From: a virus
DNA: 64,000 nucleotides
Direction: 5' to 3' (one strand)
IMG/VR virus record: IMGVR_UViG_3300028840_001747
Coordinates: 1-64,000 of that record
In this document: one piece after another, positions 8,821 through 16,847 of the stretch
Numbering within the stretch: the stretch's first letter is position 1
Layout: each line of letters starts with the position of its first letter
Position numbers and translations under genes: made by a program
Notes under the pieces: generated by a model
What the model saw: the letters and a program-made list of their open reading frames with translations, nothing else
What the model was told of the DNA's origin: nothing
The model's database searches: none

Positions 8821-9045
8821 TTATTTCACCTTGTTTTTCATTAAAAACTTGTGTAATTGTACTGCTTGGGTCGGATGTAAAAATATCATCTTCCCCTCTT
8901 TATCCTTTAATACCAAATATCCATCTTCATCAATATGAACTGTCACAGGAACACCCTCACCAAGTTCTTTAGGTTTTAATAATACTTTGTTTGTCGCCTC
9001 AGGTATCATGGCTTCTATTACTTCCTTTAATTCTTCTCTTTTCAT
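8821..9045 (-). CDS. Small protein with LKEVIEA/IPEA tag
   Basis: A 74-residue protein starting MKREELKEVIEAMIPEATNK. The helix contains V-I-E-A and I-P-E-A, both fitting the T4 gp21 pattern (L or I, any residue, Glu, then Ala or Gly). The rest has VTVHIDEDGYLVLKDKEGKM, a beta hairpin, and ends in LHPTQAVQLHKFLMKNKVK. I do not recognise a family. It overlaps the gene before it by ATGA, so translation is coupled. I infer a small protein taken into the head and processed, with moderate to low confidence. Confidence 0.55.
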   Translation of the reverse strand: MKREELKEVIEAMIPEATNKVLLKPKELGEGVPVTVHIDEDGYLVLKDKEGKMIFLHPTQAVQLHKFLMKNKVK

Positions 9046-9503
9046 GGTTTATATGTTCCTTTTTTAATTTGTTGGTTTACAAACTTCTCAATGTCTTTAG
9101 AATCGGCACCAGTTCTATGTGACGCAATCATCATTGTTCCTTTCGCCTTTTCAACGTTCCCCGGTTGATCCCAATCTACATCGCCAGAATATTCCAATGG
9201 AATATACTCAATAAGAACAGGATAAGAAGCATATGAATTACCACTGATCATATCAAATTTGGGTTTACCGGAAATCTTGAATTTTTTCATAAGAATACCA
9301 TAACCTTTTCCAGGATTGTTGATTCGTCTCCACCAACCATCTGTCTCCAAACGATACCAAGCGGTCATTCCATCTATCTTTCTATCTAATGTAAGTTGTA
9401 CTTTATTTTGATTCGGTGGATCACTCTCTTTATTAAGAAAATCAACTGCTTCAACTACTAAAGTTCCCTCAGTTAAAAATTTACGCCATTGTTTGTTGTC
9501 CAT
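9042..9503 (-). CDS. Small protein with type I tag ending in FLTE-G (putative internal head protein)
   Basis: I place the start at the ATG at 9503, giving 153 residues beginning MDNKQWRKFLTEGTLVVEA. An ATG further upstream at 9530 would put the first codons inside the promoter motif, whereas 9503 has GGGAGA at good spacing and makes the N-terminus match the tags MDKKTWNKILNENTL at 61494 and 61758. FLTE-G is close to the FLTE-A site where T4 gp21 cuts gp23. The body is beta-rich, with two Trp-rich segments (TAWYRL, GWWRRI) and DVDWDQPGNV; I do not recognise it. ATGA overlap with the next gene. Confidence 0.62.
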   Translation of the reverse strand: MDNKQWRKFLTEGTLVVEAVDFLNKESDPPNQNKVQLTLDRKIDGMTAWYRLETDGWWRRINNPGKGYGILMKKFKISGKPKFDMISGNSYASYPVLIEYIPLEYSGDVDWDQPGNVEKAKGTMMIASHRTGADSKDIEKFVNQQIKKGTYKP

Positions 9504-9531
9504 CATTCTCTCCCACAAATAGTTTTCCATA

Positions 9532-9541
9532 TATAAATATA
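9532..9541 (-). promoter_or_regulatory. Late-type promoter motif
   Basis: TATATTTATA on the minus strand, directly after a terminator and about 30 bases upstream of the start at 9503. Its place supports the internal start chosen for that gene. Confidence 0.65.
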
Positions 9542-9554
9542 AAGATTCCAGAAA

Positions 9555-9589
9555 ATAAAAAAACCCGACTCAAATTAATGAGTCGGGTT
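9555..9589 (-). terminator. Rho-independent terminator (copy of the one at 49506)
   Basis: On the minus strand AACCCGACTCA and TGAGTCGGGTT form an 11-bp stem with an ATTAATT-type loop, followed by TTTTTTTATTTT. About 30 bases are identical to the terminator at 49506-49540. Confidence 0.88.
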
Positions 9590-9590
9590 A

Positions 9591-9669
9591 AAACAATACT
9601 TTCACCTGCTCTTCAGTGAAGTCCTATTTAGGTGCCCCCTTACTAAGCCTCCAGCTACTATTCTCGTTT
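9591..9669 (-). other. Structured non-coding stretch before a terminator
   Basis: Seventy-nine bases between the stop of the gene at 9670 and the terminator at 9589 hold no reading frame. On the minus strand CACCT (9634-9630) can pair with AGGTG (9607-9603), enclosing a CTTC-ACT-GAAG hairpin. The stretch is also more GC-rich than its flanks, with GGGGGCACC. It could be a small RNA or a long 3' leader ending at the terminator. I tested it by eye as a tRNA and found no cloverleaf. Confidence 0.4.
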
Positions 9670-9885
9670 TTATACTAACATATATGATGTCGGGTTTTCA
9701 TCCACGTTACCGTGATCAGACACAAAGTATAACTCAGGATACCAATCGTTTGCTTCAGCCCAATCTCTCACAGCTACTAAAACATCGTCATATTCAACAA
9801 ATGTTCCTAAGTGACCATGATCTTCCGAACTTACATCGTAATGAAAACCATTCGACACGGCATAAAAATTATCAGGATTCAACAT
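9670..9885 (-). CDS. Small acidic protein, last gene of the 10600-9670 cassette
   Basis: A 71-residue acidic protein beginning MLNPDNFYAVSNGFHYDVSS, with two His-containing segments (EDHGHLGTF, SDHGNVDENP) and an AVRDWAEANDW helix. I do not recognise a family. Its ATG overlaps the TAA of the 27-codon gene before it, so translation is coupled. It belongs to a cassette of small, non-structural genes transcribed from the host-type promoter at 10638. Regulatory or host-interaction roles are typical for such cassettes, but nothing here proves one. Confidence 0.6.
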   Translation of the reverse strand: MLNPDNFYAVSNGFHYDVSSEDHGHLGTFVEYDDVLVAVRDWAEANDWYPELYFVSDHGNVDENPTSYMLV

Positions 9886-9968
9886 TACTTATTACCTTTC
9901 ATTTTTGCAAGCAACATTTCAAGTGTGTTGTCTTTTCTCAAAGTTGTTTCTTTTTTTGACTTACTCAT
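9885..9968 (-). CDS. 27-residue basic peptide gene
   Basis: A short frame starting with ATG at 9968 behind a strong AAAGGAGA site and ending with TAA that overlaps the ATG of the next gene. The product is lysine-rich: MSKSKKETTLRKD, then a short LEMLLAKMKG helix. The strong binding site, coupling and lack of any other frame in this gap argue that it is translated. Function unknown. It could act mainly as a leader that brings ribosomes to the gene at 9885. Confidence 0.6.
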   Translation of the reverse strand: MSKSKKETTLRKDNTLEMLLAKMKGNK

Positions 9969-9983
9969 TTTATTTCTCCTTTA

Positions 9984-10277
9984 TTAGTTAACTTCACTAA
10001 AACCAAAATTATCAATTTTAAAACGGCGACCATATAAACGAACTATGTCACCTACCATTAATGAACGTTGTCTTGTACTCGGTTGGAAATCGTTTTGACC
10101 ATAATGCCAGACCGAATTCAACATTATATACATCGTGTCGTCATTAAATCTTTGTTCAGGAACTACATCTTTGTCAGGAATGTCAACATAACGTAAACCC
10201 TCATTAACATAACCTAAACCCTTTTCATCGGCTCTCGGGTGATCATCCCATGCACGCATTTCAACTTCTACTAACAT
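9984..10277 (-). CDS. Unrecognised 97-residue acidic protein
   Basis: I choose the ATG at 10277 (MLVEVEMRAWDDHPRAD), which has GAGGAAATAAAA in front; an upstream start at 10316 would add a lysine-rich extension with no good site. The protein has VNEGLRYVDIPDKDVVPEQR in the middle and ends with MVGDIVRLYGRRFKIDNFGF, a strand-turn-strand that looks like a small barrel. No family recognised. It is the second gene of the cassette from the promoter at 10638. Confidence 0.6.
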   Translation of the reverse strand: MLVEVEMRAWDDHPRADEKGLGYVNEGLRYVDIPDKDVVPEQRFNDDTMYIMLNSVWHYGQNDFQPSTRQRSLMVGDIVRLYGRRFKIDNFGFSEVN

Positions 10278-10306
10278 TTTTATTTCCTCTTTTTTATAGT
10301 TTATTT

Positions 10307-10600
10307 TTATAACCAATCATATTTTTCAGCGAACAACTCTTTTGCAACTTCTTTACCTTTGTCGGTCAAGTAAGCAACGTTATCGTCAGGGTTTCCATTT
10401 CCCTCATTATCCATTACCACAACCAACTCTTTCTTTACCAAACTACCCAAAACACCTTTATATTCTTCCATTCCAAATTCATTACCGGTTTCCAATCCCT
10501 CTTGTAAAGCAAAAACCCACGGCACTGCATCCAAACCAGACTCATACTCGTTGTTTATTAAGTTTTCAATCATTTTCTTTTCGTTGTTGGTTAATGACAT
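10307..10600 (-). CDS. Small winged-helix-like protein
   Basis: With the ATG at 10600 (behind AAAGGAGAATAAA) the protein has 97 residues: MSLTNNEKKMIENLINNEYE, a helical middle, EEYKGVLGSLVKKELVVVMD, then VAYLTDKGKEVAKELF. The helix, the L-v-k-k-e-L strand and the final LTxxGKEVAxEL match the recognition-helix and wing end of MarR/PadR-like winged-helix proteins. I infer a small DNA-binding regulator, or a protein that uses that fold. It is the first gene after the host-type promoter at 10638, a fitting place for an early regulator. Confidence 0.5.
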   Translation of the reverse strand: MSLTNNEKKMIENLINNEYESGLDAVPWVFALQEGLETGNEFGMEEYKGVLGSLVKKELVVVMDNEGNGNPDDNVAYLTDKGKEVAKELFAEKYDWL

Positions 10601-10637
10601 TTTATTCTCCTTTGGTTTCTCTCTCAATTACAATACA

Positions 10638-10666
10638 AATATACAACATTTCAGAGTAAAAGTCAA
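10638..10666 (-). promoter_or_regulatory. Host-type promoter of the 10600-9670 cassette
   Basis: On the minus strand TTGACT (10666-10661), a 17-base spacer, then TATATT (10643-10638), continuing as TATATTTG. It fits sigma-70 (TTGACA-N17-TATAAT) and also the Bacteroidota form TTG-N20-TAnnTTTG. About 45 bases around it are nearly identical to the promoter at 50639. Confidence 0.7.
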
Positions 10667-10685
10667 CTGTTTTCTGGTTTTTTTT

Positions 10686-10720
10686 CAAAAAAAAACCCAC
10701 TCCAAAAAATGAAGTGGGTT
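10686..10720 (-). terminator. Rho-independent terminator after the sheath gene
   Basis: AACCCACT and AGTGGGTT pair around CC/GA and an A-rich loop, and on the minus strand the hairpin is followed by nine T. It lies 24 bases after the gp18 stop. Confidence 0.85.
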
Positions 10721-10743
10721 TTAGTAAAAATATCAACTAAATA

Positions 10744-13068
10744 TTATTCAGGAAAAGTCGCCCCTGTTGGAAGTACGTTAAAATCAAGAATGATAAATTC
10801 AGCAGTTTTAGCAGGTTGTAAATAAATTTGACCATAAAGTTGATTACGATCAATTACATCCGCAGTATTGTTTGTATCGTCCATCACAACTTTAAAAGCG
10901 TACAATCCAGCTCTATTTTGTACAGATTCCAAATATGGATTAGCAATATTTAAGAATCTATTTCGTGTCGCCGTGACGTTTTGTTCGAATACCAAATAAC
11001 GTGAAGAACTCGCAATAAATTTCTTCAACGCAATAAGTAATCTACGTACATTTACACGATCAAGAGCAGAAGCTTTCGCTTGTAATGTCTTTTGACCCCA
11101 CGCAACCACACCTTGTCCTGGGAATGTAGCAATAGGATTAACACGCGCGTTGTATAATGTGTCTCGTTCAGTATGTGTCAATCTTGTGTACGCTGCGGTA
11201 GCAGATGTTATTCCACCACGATTCAAACCAGCAGGAGCAAACCATTCTTCACTTATTTTGTCATTAAAAGCGTAAACACCAGTCATAACAACAGAAGGTG
11301 GCGCCCATTCAGGTTTGTTCGTATTTGGATCAACTATTTTGACCCACGGATAATAAGTAGCAGCATAGTTGGTATCAAGAGCGGTTACTTCACTAACTTG
11401 TTCAGAAATACCATCAGTTAAACCAACCGTATCCATAATATAGAAACAGTCTCCACGTTCTTCACAAGTATTGATTACATAGTTAGAAACATAAGAATGA
11501 TACTTTTTAAGAATACCAGGTACAACAATCATATTAATATCAACTTCATCAGGATTAGCTATAGCATCAATAGCTTTTTTGTAAGATAAACTACCCCCAG
11601 TACCACTATTAGTACAATCAAATCTTTGAGTGTTATCAGAAGTTATTGATTCACCTTTAGCTACAGCAATTCTTAAATCAAGACCATCACTACCACCTTG
11701 AAAACCAAGAGCAAATTTACGTGTAGCGGTATTTGAACTCCAAGTTGAACCGGTAGCACTATAAGTAATAACATCAGAATAATTACTAAGATTAAATCTT
11801 CCGTTACTACCAGTAGAAGTTGTATATCCCTGAGCAGCTCCTTGTTGACCACCAATTTCAGCATGATATGTAAGATTATCACCAACACTAAAATCAACAC
11901 CACGATATGCTCTTGTATTCGTTTCGCCATTAATTGTTTGTGTAGTAGCAAAACTCATTGATGGGAAATTAGTAGCACCAGCATTAATAGGTACTTTATA
12001 TCCTTGAAATCCCATTGGAACGACACCTTTTGGAAATGACGTTGTTGAAAGTTCAACACGAATATATGCAGATTTATTTGGCCAGTCACCTTCGTACACA
12101 AGTTTAGATTCCCCACCTATTGTACGATAATACGCTTTCGTATCACCGATCAATCTTGGAAGATAGTTTACACTATCAGGATCTAATGTAGCATTATTAA
12201 AGGTTTCTAATACTACTGGACGAGCATCAGTATCACCCCACTCACGTACAACTACACTAAATTGACCATAATCAGAATTAGCAACTTCATCTGCTGGTTT
12301 AACATCAAAAATACCAACCTTAATTTCTTTGTTAGATATAATACCATCACCCAATGTATGAAACTTAAACAATGAATAATATTGAGCATCGCTCGCTGTT
12401 GGATGTGTACCTACATTTTGGGATTCAATCCAAGGCGTAGATGCATTAACATATCCATCCGCGCTCATAGAAACCGCCCCATTAGCTGGCCAGCTTGTTC
12501 CTATAACTATTGACATTGTGTTGGTATTGGCAATACTCGCACTTTGAAATGTTGGAAAGTTATACACAACTTCAGCAGGAACGTCACCAGTTAAAACATT
12601 AGTAAGATACTTTTCTTTTCTTGAATCAAGTGATGCTGAGTATGTAACACTATTGAGATAAAGTGCAAAATCACCAATAGTTCCCGATACAGAAGCCGTT
12701 GATAACGCACTCTCGTCAGTACTACCGGATGCTCCAATAACAGCAATGATTTTATCACTATATATACCCGTTCCATCAATAGAAAGAGTAAAAAACCTTC
12801 TTGCATAACTTTGAGTACCAAGCACTCTAACAATCGTTACAATACCCGCACTCTTTAAATATTCTTGGACAGTATAAGGTGTATAATAAGTTCCACTTCC
12901 AAATTTAGTAGAAAACTCATTTTGGGATGTCACTTGAACAGGTATAAATGCTGGGCCTTTTTCAGTTGGCCCAATTACAGCCGCACCAATCGCGGAAACA
13001 CCTTCCGCAAGAAATGACAAATCCTTTTCTTGAGTAAATACACCAGGAGATACGATTTTTTCAGCCAT
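10744..13068 (-). CDS. 18: Contractile tail sheath protein (gp18)
   Basis: A 774-residue protein beginning MAEKIVSPGVFTQEKDLSFL, then IGAAVIGPTEKGPAFIPVQV and FSTKFGSGTYYTPYTVQEYL, the standard N-terminal opening of T4-like sheath proteins. The C-terminal core has RRLLIALKKFIASSSRYLVF and YAFKVVMDDTNNT near the end, which form the inner domain that contacts the tube and links neighbours. T4 gp18 has 659 residues; the extra length lies in the middle, a surface-exposed region (about residues 130-470). It starts behind AGGAGAAATTAA and has its own late-type promoter and terminator, giving a single-gene message suited to a very abundant protein. Confidence 0.95.
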   Translation of the reverse strand: MAEKIVSPGVFTQEKDLSFLAEGVSAIGAAVIGPTEKGPAFIPVQVTSQNEFSTKFGSGTYYTPYTVQEYLKSAGIVTIVRVLGTQSYARRFFTLSIDGTGIYSDKIIAVIGASGSTDESALSTASVSGTIGDFALYLNSVTYSASLDSRKEKYLTNVLTGDVPAEVVYNFPTFQSASIANTNTMSIVIGTSWPANGAVSMSADGYVNASTPWIESQNVGTHPTASDAQYYSLFKFHTLGDGIISNKEIKVGIFDVKPADEVANSDYGQFSVVVREWGDTDARPVVLETFNNATLDPDSVNYLPRLIGDTKAYYRTIGGESKLVYEGDWPNKSAYIRVELSTTSFPKGVVPMGFQGYKVPINAGATNFPSMSFATTQTINGETNTRAYRGVDFSVGDNLTYHAEIGGQQGAAQGYTTSTGSNGRFNLSNYSDVITYSATGSTWSSNTATRKFALGFQGGSDGLDLRIAVAKGESITSDNTQRFDCTNSGTGGSLSYKKAIDAIANPDEVDINMIVVPGILKKYHSYVSNYVINTCEERGDCFYIMDTVGLTDGISEQVSEVTALDTNYAATYYPWVKIVDPNTNKPEWAPPSVVMTGVYAFNDKISEEWFAPAGLNRGGITSATAAYTRLTHTERDTLYNARVNPIATFPGQGVVAWGQKTLQAKASALDRVNVRRLLIALKKFIASSSRYLVFEQNVTATRNRFLNIANPYLESVQNRAGLYAFKVVMDDTNNTADVIDRNQLYGQIYLQPAKTAEFIILDFNVLPTGATFPE

Positions 13069-13124
13069 TTAATTTCTCCTATTTGAATTAAAAATGTATT
13101 AGTTTCAGATTAAAATTTTACATA

Positions 13125-13152
13125 TATAAATATAATGAAATTTCCGAAACGT
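13125..13152 (-). promoter_or_regulatory. Late-type promoter with ACGTTTCG box, for gp18
   Basis: On the minus strand ACGTTTCG (13152-13145), ten bases, then TATATTTATA (13134-13125). The same arrangement and spacing occurs at 13512-13539 and 53712-53739. Confidence 0.75.
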
Positions 13153-13177
13153 TCAGGTCACCTTGTTTATTATAGGT

Positions 13178-13471
13178 TTAACCTTGATTTTGTTCAGAAG
13201 GAGTAAATAAACCTGTATCCACATTTAATGAACCTATACCATATTTTTTATTTAATTCGTCTAAATGTGTTCTTTCAGTTTGTTTGATCTCGTCATAACG
13301 TTCTAATAATTTGTCTTTCGCCTCAATTAAATTGTCAAGGGCGTCACGGACATCATTTATTTGAAGTTCAACTTGTCCTACCTGAACTACGATTTCTTGA
13401 TAATTGTTACGTAAATCTTTGACCTTTGTAACTTCCTCTTCTGAAACCTTGATAGCTTGTTTTTCTGCCAT
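13178..13471 (-). CDS. Small coiled-coil protein upstream of the sheath gene
   Basis: A 97-residue protein: residues 10-75 are a heptad-patterned helix (VTKVKDLRNNYQEIVVQVGQ and onward), followed by LNKKYGIGSLNVDTGLFTP. The long coiled coil plus a final KYGxGxxNxxTGxFTP tail is a pattern I know from small proteins of marine T4-like phages, without a known function; prefoldin-like folding helpers look similar. It sits alone between two late-type promoters, directly before gp18. I suggest a structural or assembly helper, with low certainty about role. Confidence 0.6.
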   Translation of the reverse strand: MAEKQAIKVSEEEVTKVKDLRNNYQEIVVQVGQVELQINDVRDALDNLIEAKDKLLERYDEIKQTERTHLDELNKKYGIGSLNVDTGLFTPSEQNQG

Positions 13472-13511
13472 TTTTCTTTCTCCTTGTTTTTGTTAAATGT
13501 TAAAATGTATA

Positions 13512-13539
13512 TATAAATATATAGAAATTTCCGAAACGT
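13512..13539 (-). promoter_or_regulatory. Late-type promoter with ACGTTTCG box
   Basis: On the minus strand ACGTTTCG (13539-13532), ten bases, then TATATTTATA (13521-13512), about 40 bases before the start at 13471. The ACGTTTCGGAAATTTC part is identical to the copy before gp18. Confidence 0.75.
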
Positions 13540-13544
13540 GCTAA

Positions 13545-15320
13545 TTAACCACCTATCATAGGCATTATTTTCGGCCCTACAAATTTCACACGATCATCTT
13601 TGTAATATAATGAATATGTACTAACTCCGTCATGTTCTAAATTAAAATTATGAAATTCACTTATAGATTCATCATTATTATTTGATACATAATTATGTGT
13701 TTGGTTAGAATTGTTACCACTTTCAGCATCAAGATAATCAGTATATGATGAAGAATGAAAAAAATGTCCAGCCGAATAATATGTTCCCTTTCCAGCAGCT
13801 GAAGCACCAGGAGTAACAAACTTGTGAAATGTACCATCACGGCTTGTTTGTATACTTCCATAAAGTTGACTTCCCGCACCATCACCAACCGTTATCAGGG
13901 ATGCTGTAGCAGTTGATAAAGCCGAACCACTTATCCACTTGTGTTCATATAATCTATATAATGAATCTGATGAATGTCTAACTCTGATGTGATATATAAC
14001 ATTCCCTCTATTATCACACGCTAATCCGCCCATAATCGCTCTATCATGTGATGGATAGTTAGTTGTCGGTGATGCTTGTTGTACAAAATCAAATGTACTA
14101 CTTGCTATATCCCATTGAGTAAACCATACAACCGTACCAGTTGCTTGATCACAACCATAATATAGTATTTTATTATCTTTTCTATTGAAACAAATAGCTC
14201 CATACCATTTACGAGTTTTATTCGTTGTACCAGATAAAAATGACCACGAATCACCGTTGTCTTGTGATCTCCAAAATCCTATTTCATATGTAGATGTTCC
14301 AGATTCTGCTTGTACAAACAATTCTCCATTATCTGCTTTGACTAAACCTACTCCATTTCCGCCCCATGTACCTATACCACTTGATAAGTTTATTTCAGCT
14401 CCCCACGTATAACCATGATCCGTAGATTTGTGACATATTATTTTATTACTAACATTTCTTGTTCTACTTACCATAACTAAATCACCATTGTCCGCAGTAA
14501 CTATATTTTGATAATCGAGATATGTTGTTCCGGTCACAATAGTTGCGAATGAAGATGTAGCAAAACTATCTCCTTGTCCTATTATTACTCTCAATCTCCA
14601 TGTAGTTCTTTCGCCATGGATGGCGACCAAATTACCATTCGCTGCTCTCGTTATCATTGGTTGAAGCGGATAATACATAGCCACAACATTTGTAGTCGTG
14701 TATAATAATATTGACGGGTCAATTACAACAGGATATACTGCATTATCTAACCAAGTCGGATCAACAGAATACCTGAATATGTCTTTATCTTTTCCTTGTA
14801 TCTTCTTTGTTGTTATTTCTAAATTAGCATCAGTTCTACTTCCACTAGCATCAACTAAAAACGGTACTTGGATTTTACAATATTCCTCTTGTATTATTCC
14901 ATTTTTATCATCGTCGCCCAAAACTATTATATCACCATTGCTTTGGGTGGCGAACGCTATACTGCCAGATACATCGTATGAAGATGATACAATGTAATCT
15001 ATCTCGTTCCACGGTGGGCGAAATGGTAAAATGTATGATTCTTTGAACTTACTTCCACTCGTTTCATATTCCAACGGCCCATAATTCAACCTATAATCAT
15101 CTAACTTATTGATTACATTATGTGGTAAATCAGGTAACAATGTAAGTGAACAACTATTTGGAAATTCAATCGTATGTTCAGGTGTCTCGTCTACTTTATC
15201 ATGTATCTTTATTTTCGCCCGACCATAGTTTATCTTGTGTTGATACTTACTTGTTACTTCATCGTCCTCAATCATGGATTGAAATGTATTTTCTGGTGTG
15301 TATATCCCTTTTCTACTCAT
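13545..15320 (-). CDS. Sialidase-like beta-propeller fibre protein
   Basis: A 591-residue protein. Residues 185-203 read VDPTWLDNAVYPVVIDPSI, a motif found at the end of surface-protein N-terminal domains, and are followed by a beta-propeller with two clear Asp boxes: STDHGYTW (299-306) and SQDNGDSW (352-359), plus weaker copies such as SRDGTF near 493. Asp boxes mark sialidase/BNR propellers. I do not see a confident arginine triad, so it may bind glycans without cutting them. It starts behind AGAGGTAGTAA and is the last gene of the fibre locus. Likely place is a tail fibre tip or side adhesin. It could also be an active glycosidase. Confidence 0.65.
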   Translation of the reverse strand: MSRKGIYTPENTFQSMIEDDEVTSKYQHKINYGRAKIKIHDKVDETPEHTIEFPNSCSLTLLPDLPHNVINKLDDYRLNYGPLEYETSGSKFKESYILPFRPPWNEIDYIVSSSYDVSGSIAFATQSNGDIIVLGDDDKNGIIQEEYCKIQVPFLVDASGSRTDANLEITTKKIQGKDKDIFRYSVDPTWLDNAVYPVVIDPSILLYTTTNVVAMYYPLQPMITRAANGNLVAIHGERTTWRLRVIIGQGDSFATSSFATIVTGTTYLDYQNIVTADNGDLVMVSRTRNVSNKIICHKSTDHGYTWGAEINLSSGIGTWGGNGVGLVKADNGELFVQAESGTSTYEIGFWRSQDNGDSWSFLSGTTNKTRKWYGAICFNRKDNKILYYGCDQATGTVVWFTQWDIASSTFDFVQQASPTTNYPSHDRAIMGGLACDNRGNVIYHIRVRHSSDSLYRLYEHKWISGSALSTATASLITVGDGAGSQLYGSIQTSRDGTFHKFVTPGASAAGKGTYYSAGHFFHSSSYTDYLDAESGNNSNQTHNYVSNNNDESISEFHNFNLEHDGVSTYSLYYKDDRVKFVGPKIMPMIGG

Positions 15321-15330
15321 TTACTACCTC

Positions 15331-16845
15331 TTAAAATGTCATTTTTAAATTAACTGATAATCCCATACATTGTTTCGATTCCGATATATGTACTCTAATA
15401 TAATCATCTTCAATAAAAGTTATCGTTCCACCCGGAGTACCTGTTGTCCATCCTGCATTACTAGCACTTATAATACTTTCATTAAGCTCTGTTGTATCAT
15501 TCTTTTCTGCTCGTATCATACAACTTCCGGATACAGTCGTAACTCTAATTTCATCAAATGTAAATCCATCAGGAACTACTATTGGTGGCGTAATACCATC
15601 GTAAGCACTTCCTTGATATACAACAGGAATATTTACTCGTCTACTATATGTTGACGCACTAAAAGCACCATGTACTCTCAATAAACTTCCACTACTATCA
15701 GTTAAATTCGGCCCCATGACTATTCCACCATCATGTTCTATCGTCATTCGTGTTTGTCGTGAATTGTCTTCAGTATAAAAAACCATAGCTTGTTCATTAG
15801 AACCAACTCGTTTTCCATAAATACCACAATTAGCAGAAGTGGAAATAAAATGTATTCCAGCAGAAGAACCTACAACTGAATTATTATTAATAACTCGTAT
15901 TCCATGTATATTTCCTACATCAGTATGATAACCAGGATTATTAAAAACAAGATCGAGCATAGATGAACCACTATTACGTATATACACAGCATTTGTAGTA
16001 ATCGCTGATCTAAACGCTGCTAAAATAGTGTTATCTGCGGAACCAGAATAAACATGAAGTGAATAAGTTGGATTTGTAATTCCTATTCCTACGTGTTGTT
16101 TTTTATTAATCGTCATAGCGTGTGATAAACTACCCGCATTGGCGGTAAAAAATTCTAATTTAGCATCACCATGAGCTTCTCCCAATGTTTTTGCGTTAAT
16201 TTTTGCGTAAACTCCTTGAGTAGCACCTTCATTATCAGCATTCCAAAATCGTATGTCACCATATACAGATTCTCCTGCTTGATTGTCTTGAGCTCCCATT
16301 AAAAATAGTGACGCGGATTCTCCAACAGTCGCACCAGTTTGAACTCTAATACCGGTATCAGTTATACCATTATATAGATGTAATTTATCTTTAGGGCTGG
16401 TTATTCCTATACCCACATTATAAGTAGTATCATCTAACCAAACCATTGATGATTCATCAGTTTTCCAAATAGATGCTGATGTTTGTAAATTACCGGTTAT
16501 ATTATCTCCATTTCCATAAAAATTAGAAGCAGATATATCTCCCCAAACATGAAAAAGTTTAGCCGGCTCAGTTGTTCCTATACCAACAAATCCGGTTGGT
16601 TCATCCCATGTTTGTAAAACACCATTATCAACCAATATATTTATTGTTCTATTAGTCAAATCCCACTTGATACCATCATTAAGACCGGTTTCGATAGTAT
16701 ATTCGCCTCCCGCTGCAGCATCATCTCCTATTTGAATACTTCCACTTATTGTTAATTCATCTGATGGATCTGTTGTTCCTATTCCTACTTTTCCAGGTAC
16801 TCTAAAATCTTGTTTTCTTAATGAGGCACTTCCACTTACTGCCAT
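15331..16845 (-). CDS. Tail fibre protein with VGIGTTxP shaft repeats
   Basis: A 504-residue protein. The N-terminal 400 residues contain repeated blocks of the form VGIGTTxPxxLHVW / SGSxxIG, for instance VGIGTTEPAKLFHVWGDISA, a trimeric fibre-shaft pattern shared with the proteins at 20601, 28218 and 37822. The C-terminal 100 residues (YQGSAYDGITPPIVVPDGFT to the end) form a different beta-rich head, probably the tip or trimerisation domain. Start is ATG behind GGAGTATAACA, two bases after the previous stop. Role: receptor binding or a fibre segment. Which part of the particle it is attached to cannot be told. Confidence 0.7.
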   Translation of the reverse strand: MAVSGSASLRKQDFRVPGKVGIGTTDPSDELTISGSIQIGDDAAAGGEYTIETGLNDGIKWDLTNRTINILVDNGVLQTWDEPTGFVGIGTTEPAKLFHVWGDISASNFYGNGDNITGNLQTSASIWKTDESSMVWLDDTTYNVGIGITSPKDKLHLYNGITDTGIRVQTGATVGESASLFLMGAQDNQAGESVYGDIRFWNADNEGATQGVYAKINAKTLGEAHGDAKLEFFTANAGSLSHAMTINKKQHVGIGITNPTYSLHVYSGSADNTILAAFRSAITTNAVYIRNSGSSMLDLVFNNPGYHTDVGNIHGIRVINNNSVVGSSAGIHFISTSANCGIYGKRVGSNEQAMVFYTEDNSRQTRMTIEHDGGIVMGPNLTDSSGSLLRVHGAFSASTYSRRVNIPVVYQGSAYDGITPPIVVPDGFTFDEIRVTTVSGSCMIRAEKNDTTELNESIISASNAGWTTGTPGGTITFIEDDYIRVHISESKQCMGLSVNLKMTF

Positions 16846-16847
16846 TG

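Noticed and set aside
9591-9669. Possible tRNA gene after the gene at 9670
   Set aside because: Length fits, but there is no 7-bp acceptor stem, no T-arm GTTC and no anticodon arm on either strand.
5463-13539. Plus-strand reading of TATAAATA as T4-type late promoters for plus-strand genes
   Set aside because: The motif keeps a constant orientation to the nearest gene start, including the one plus-strand gene, so the reading TATATTTATA on the coding strand is the functional one.
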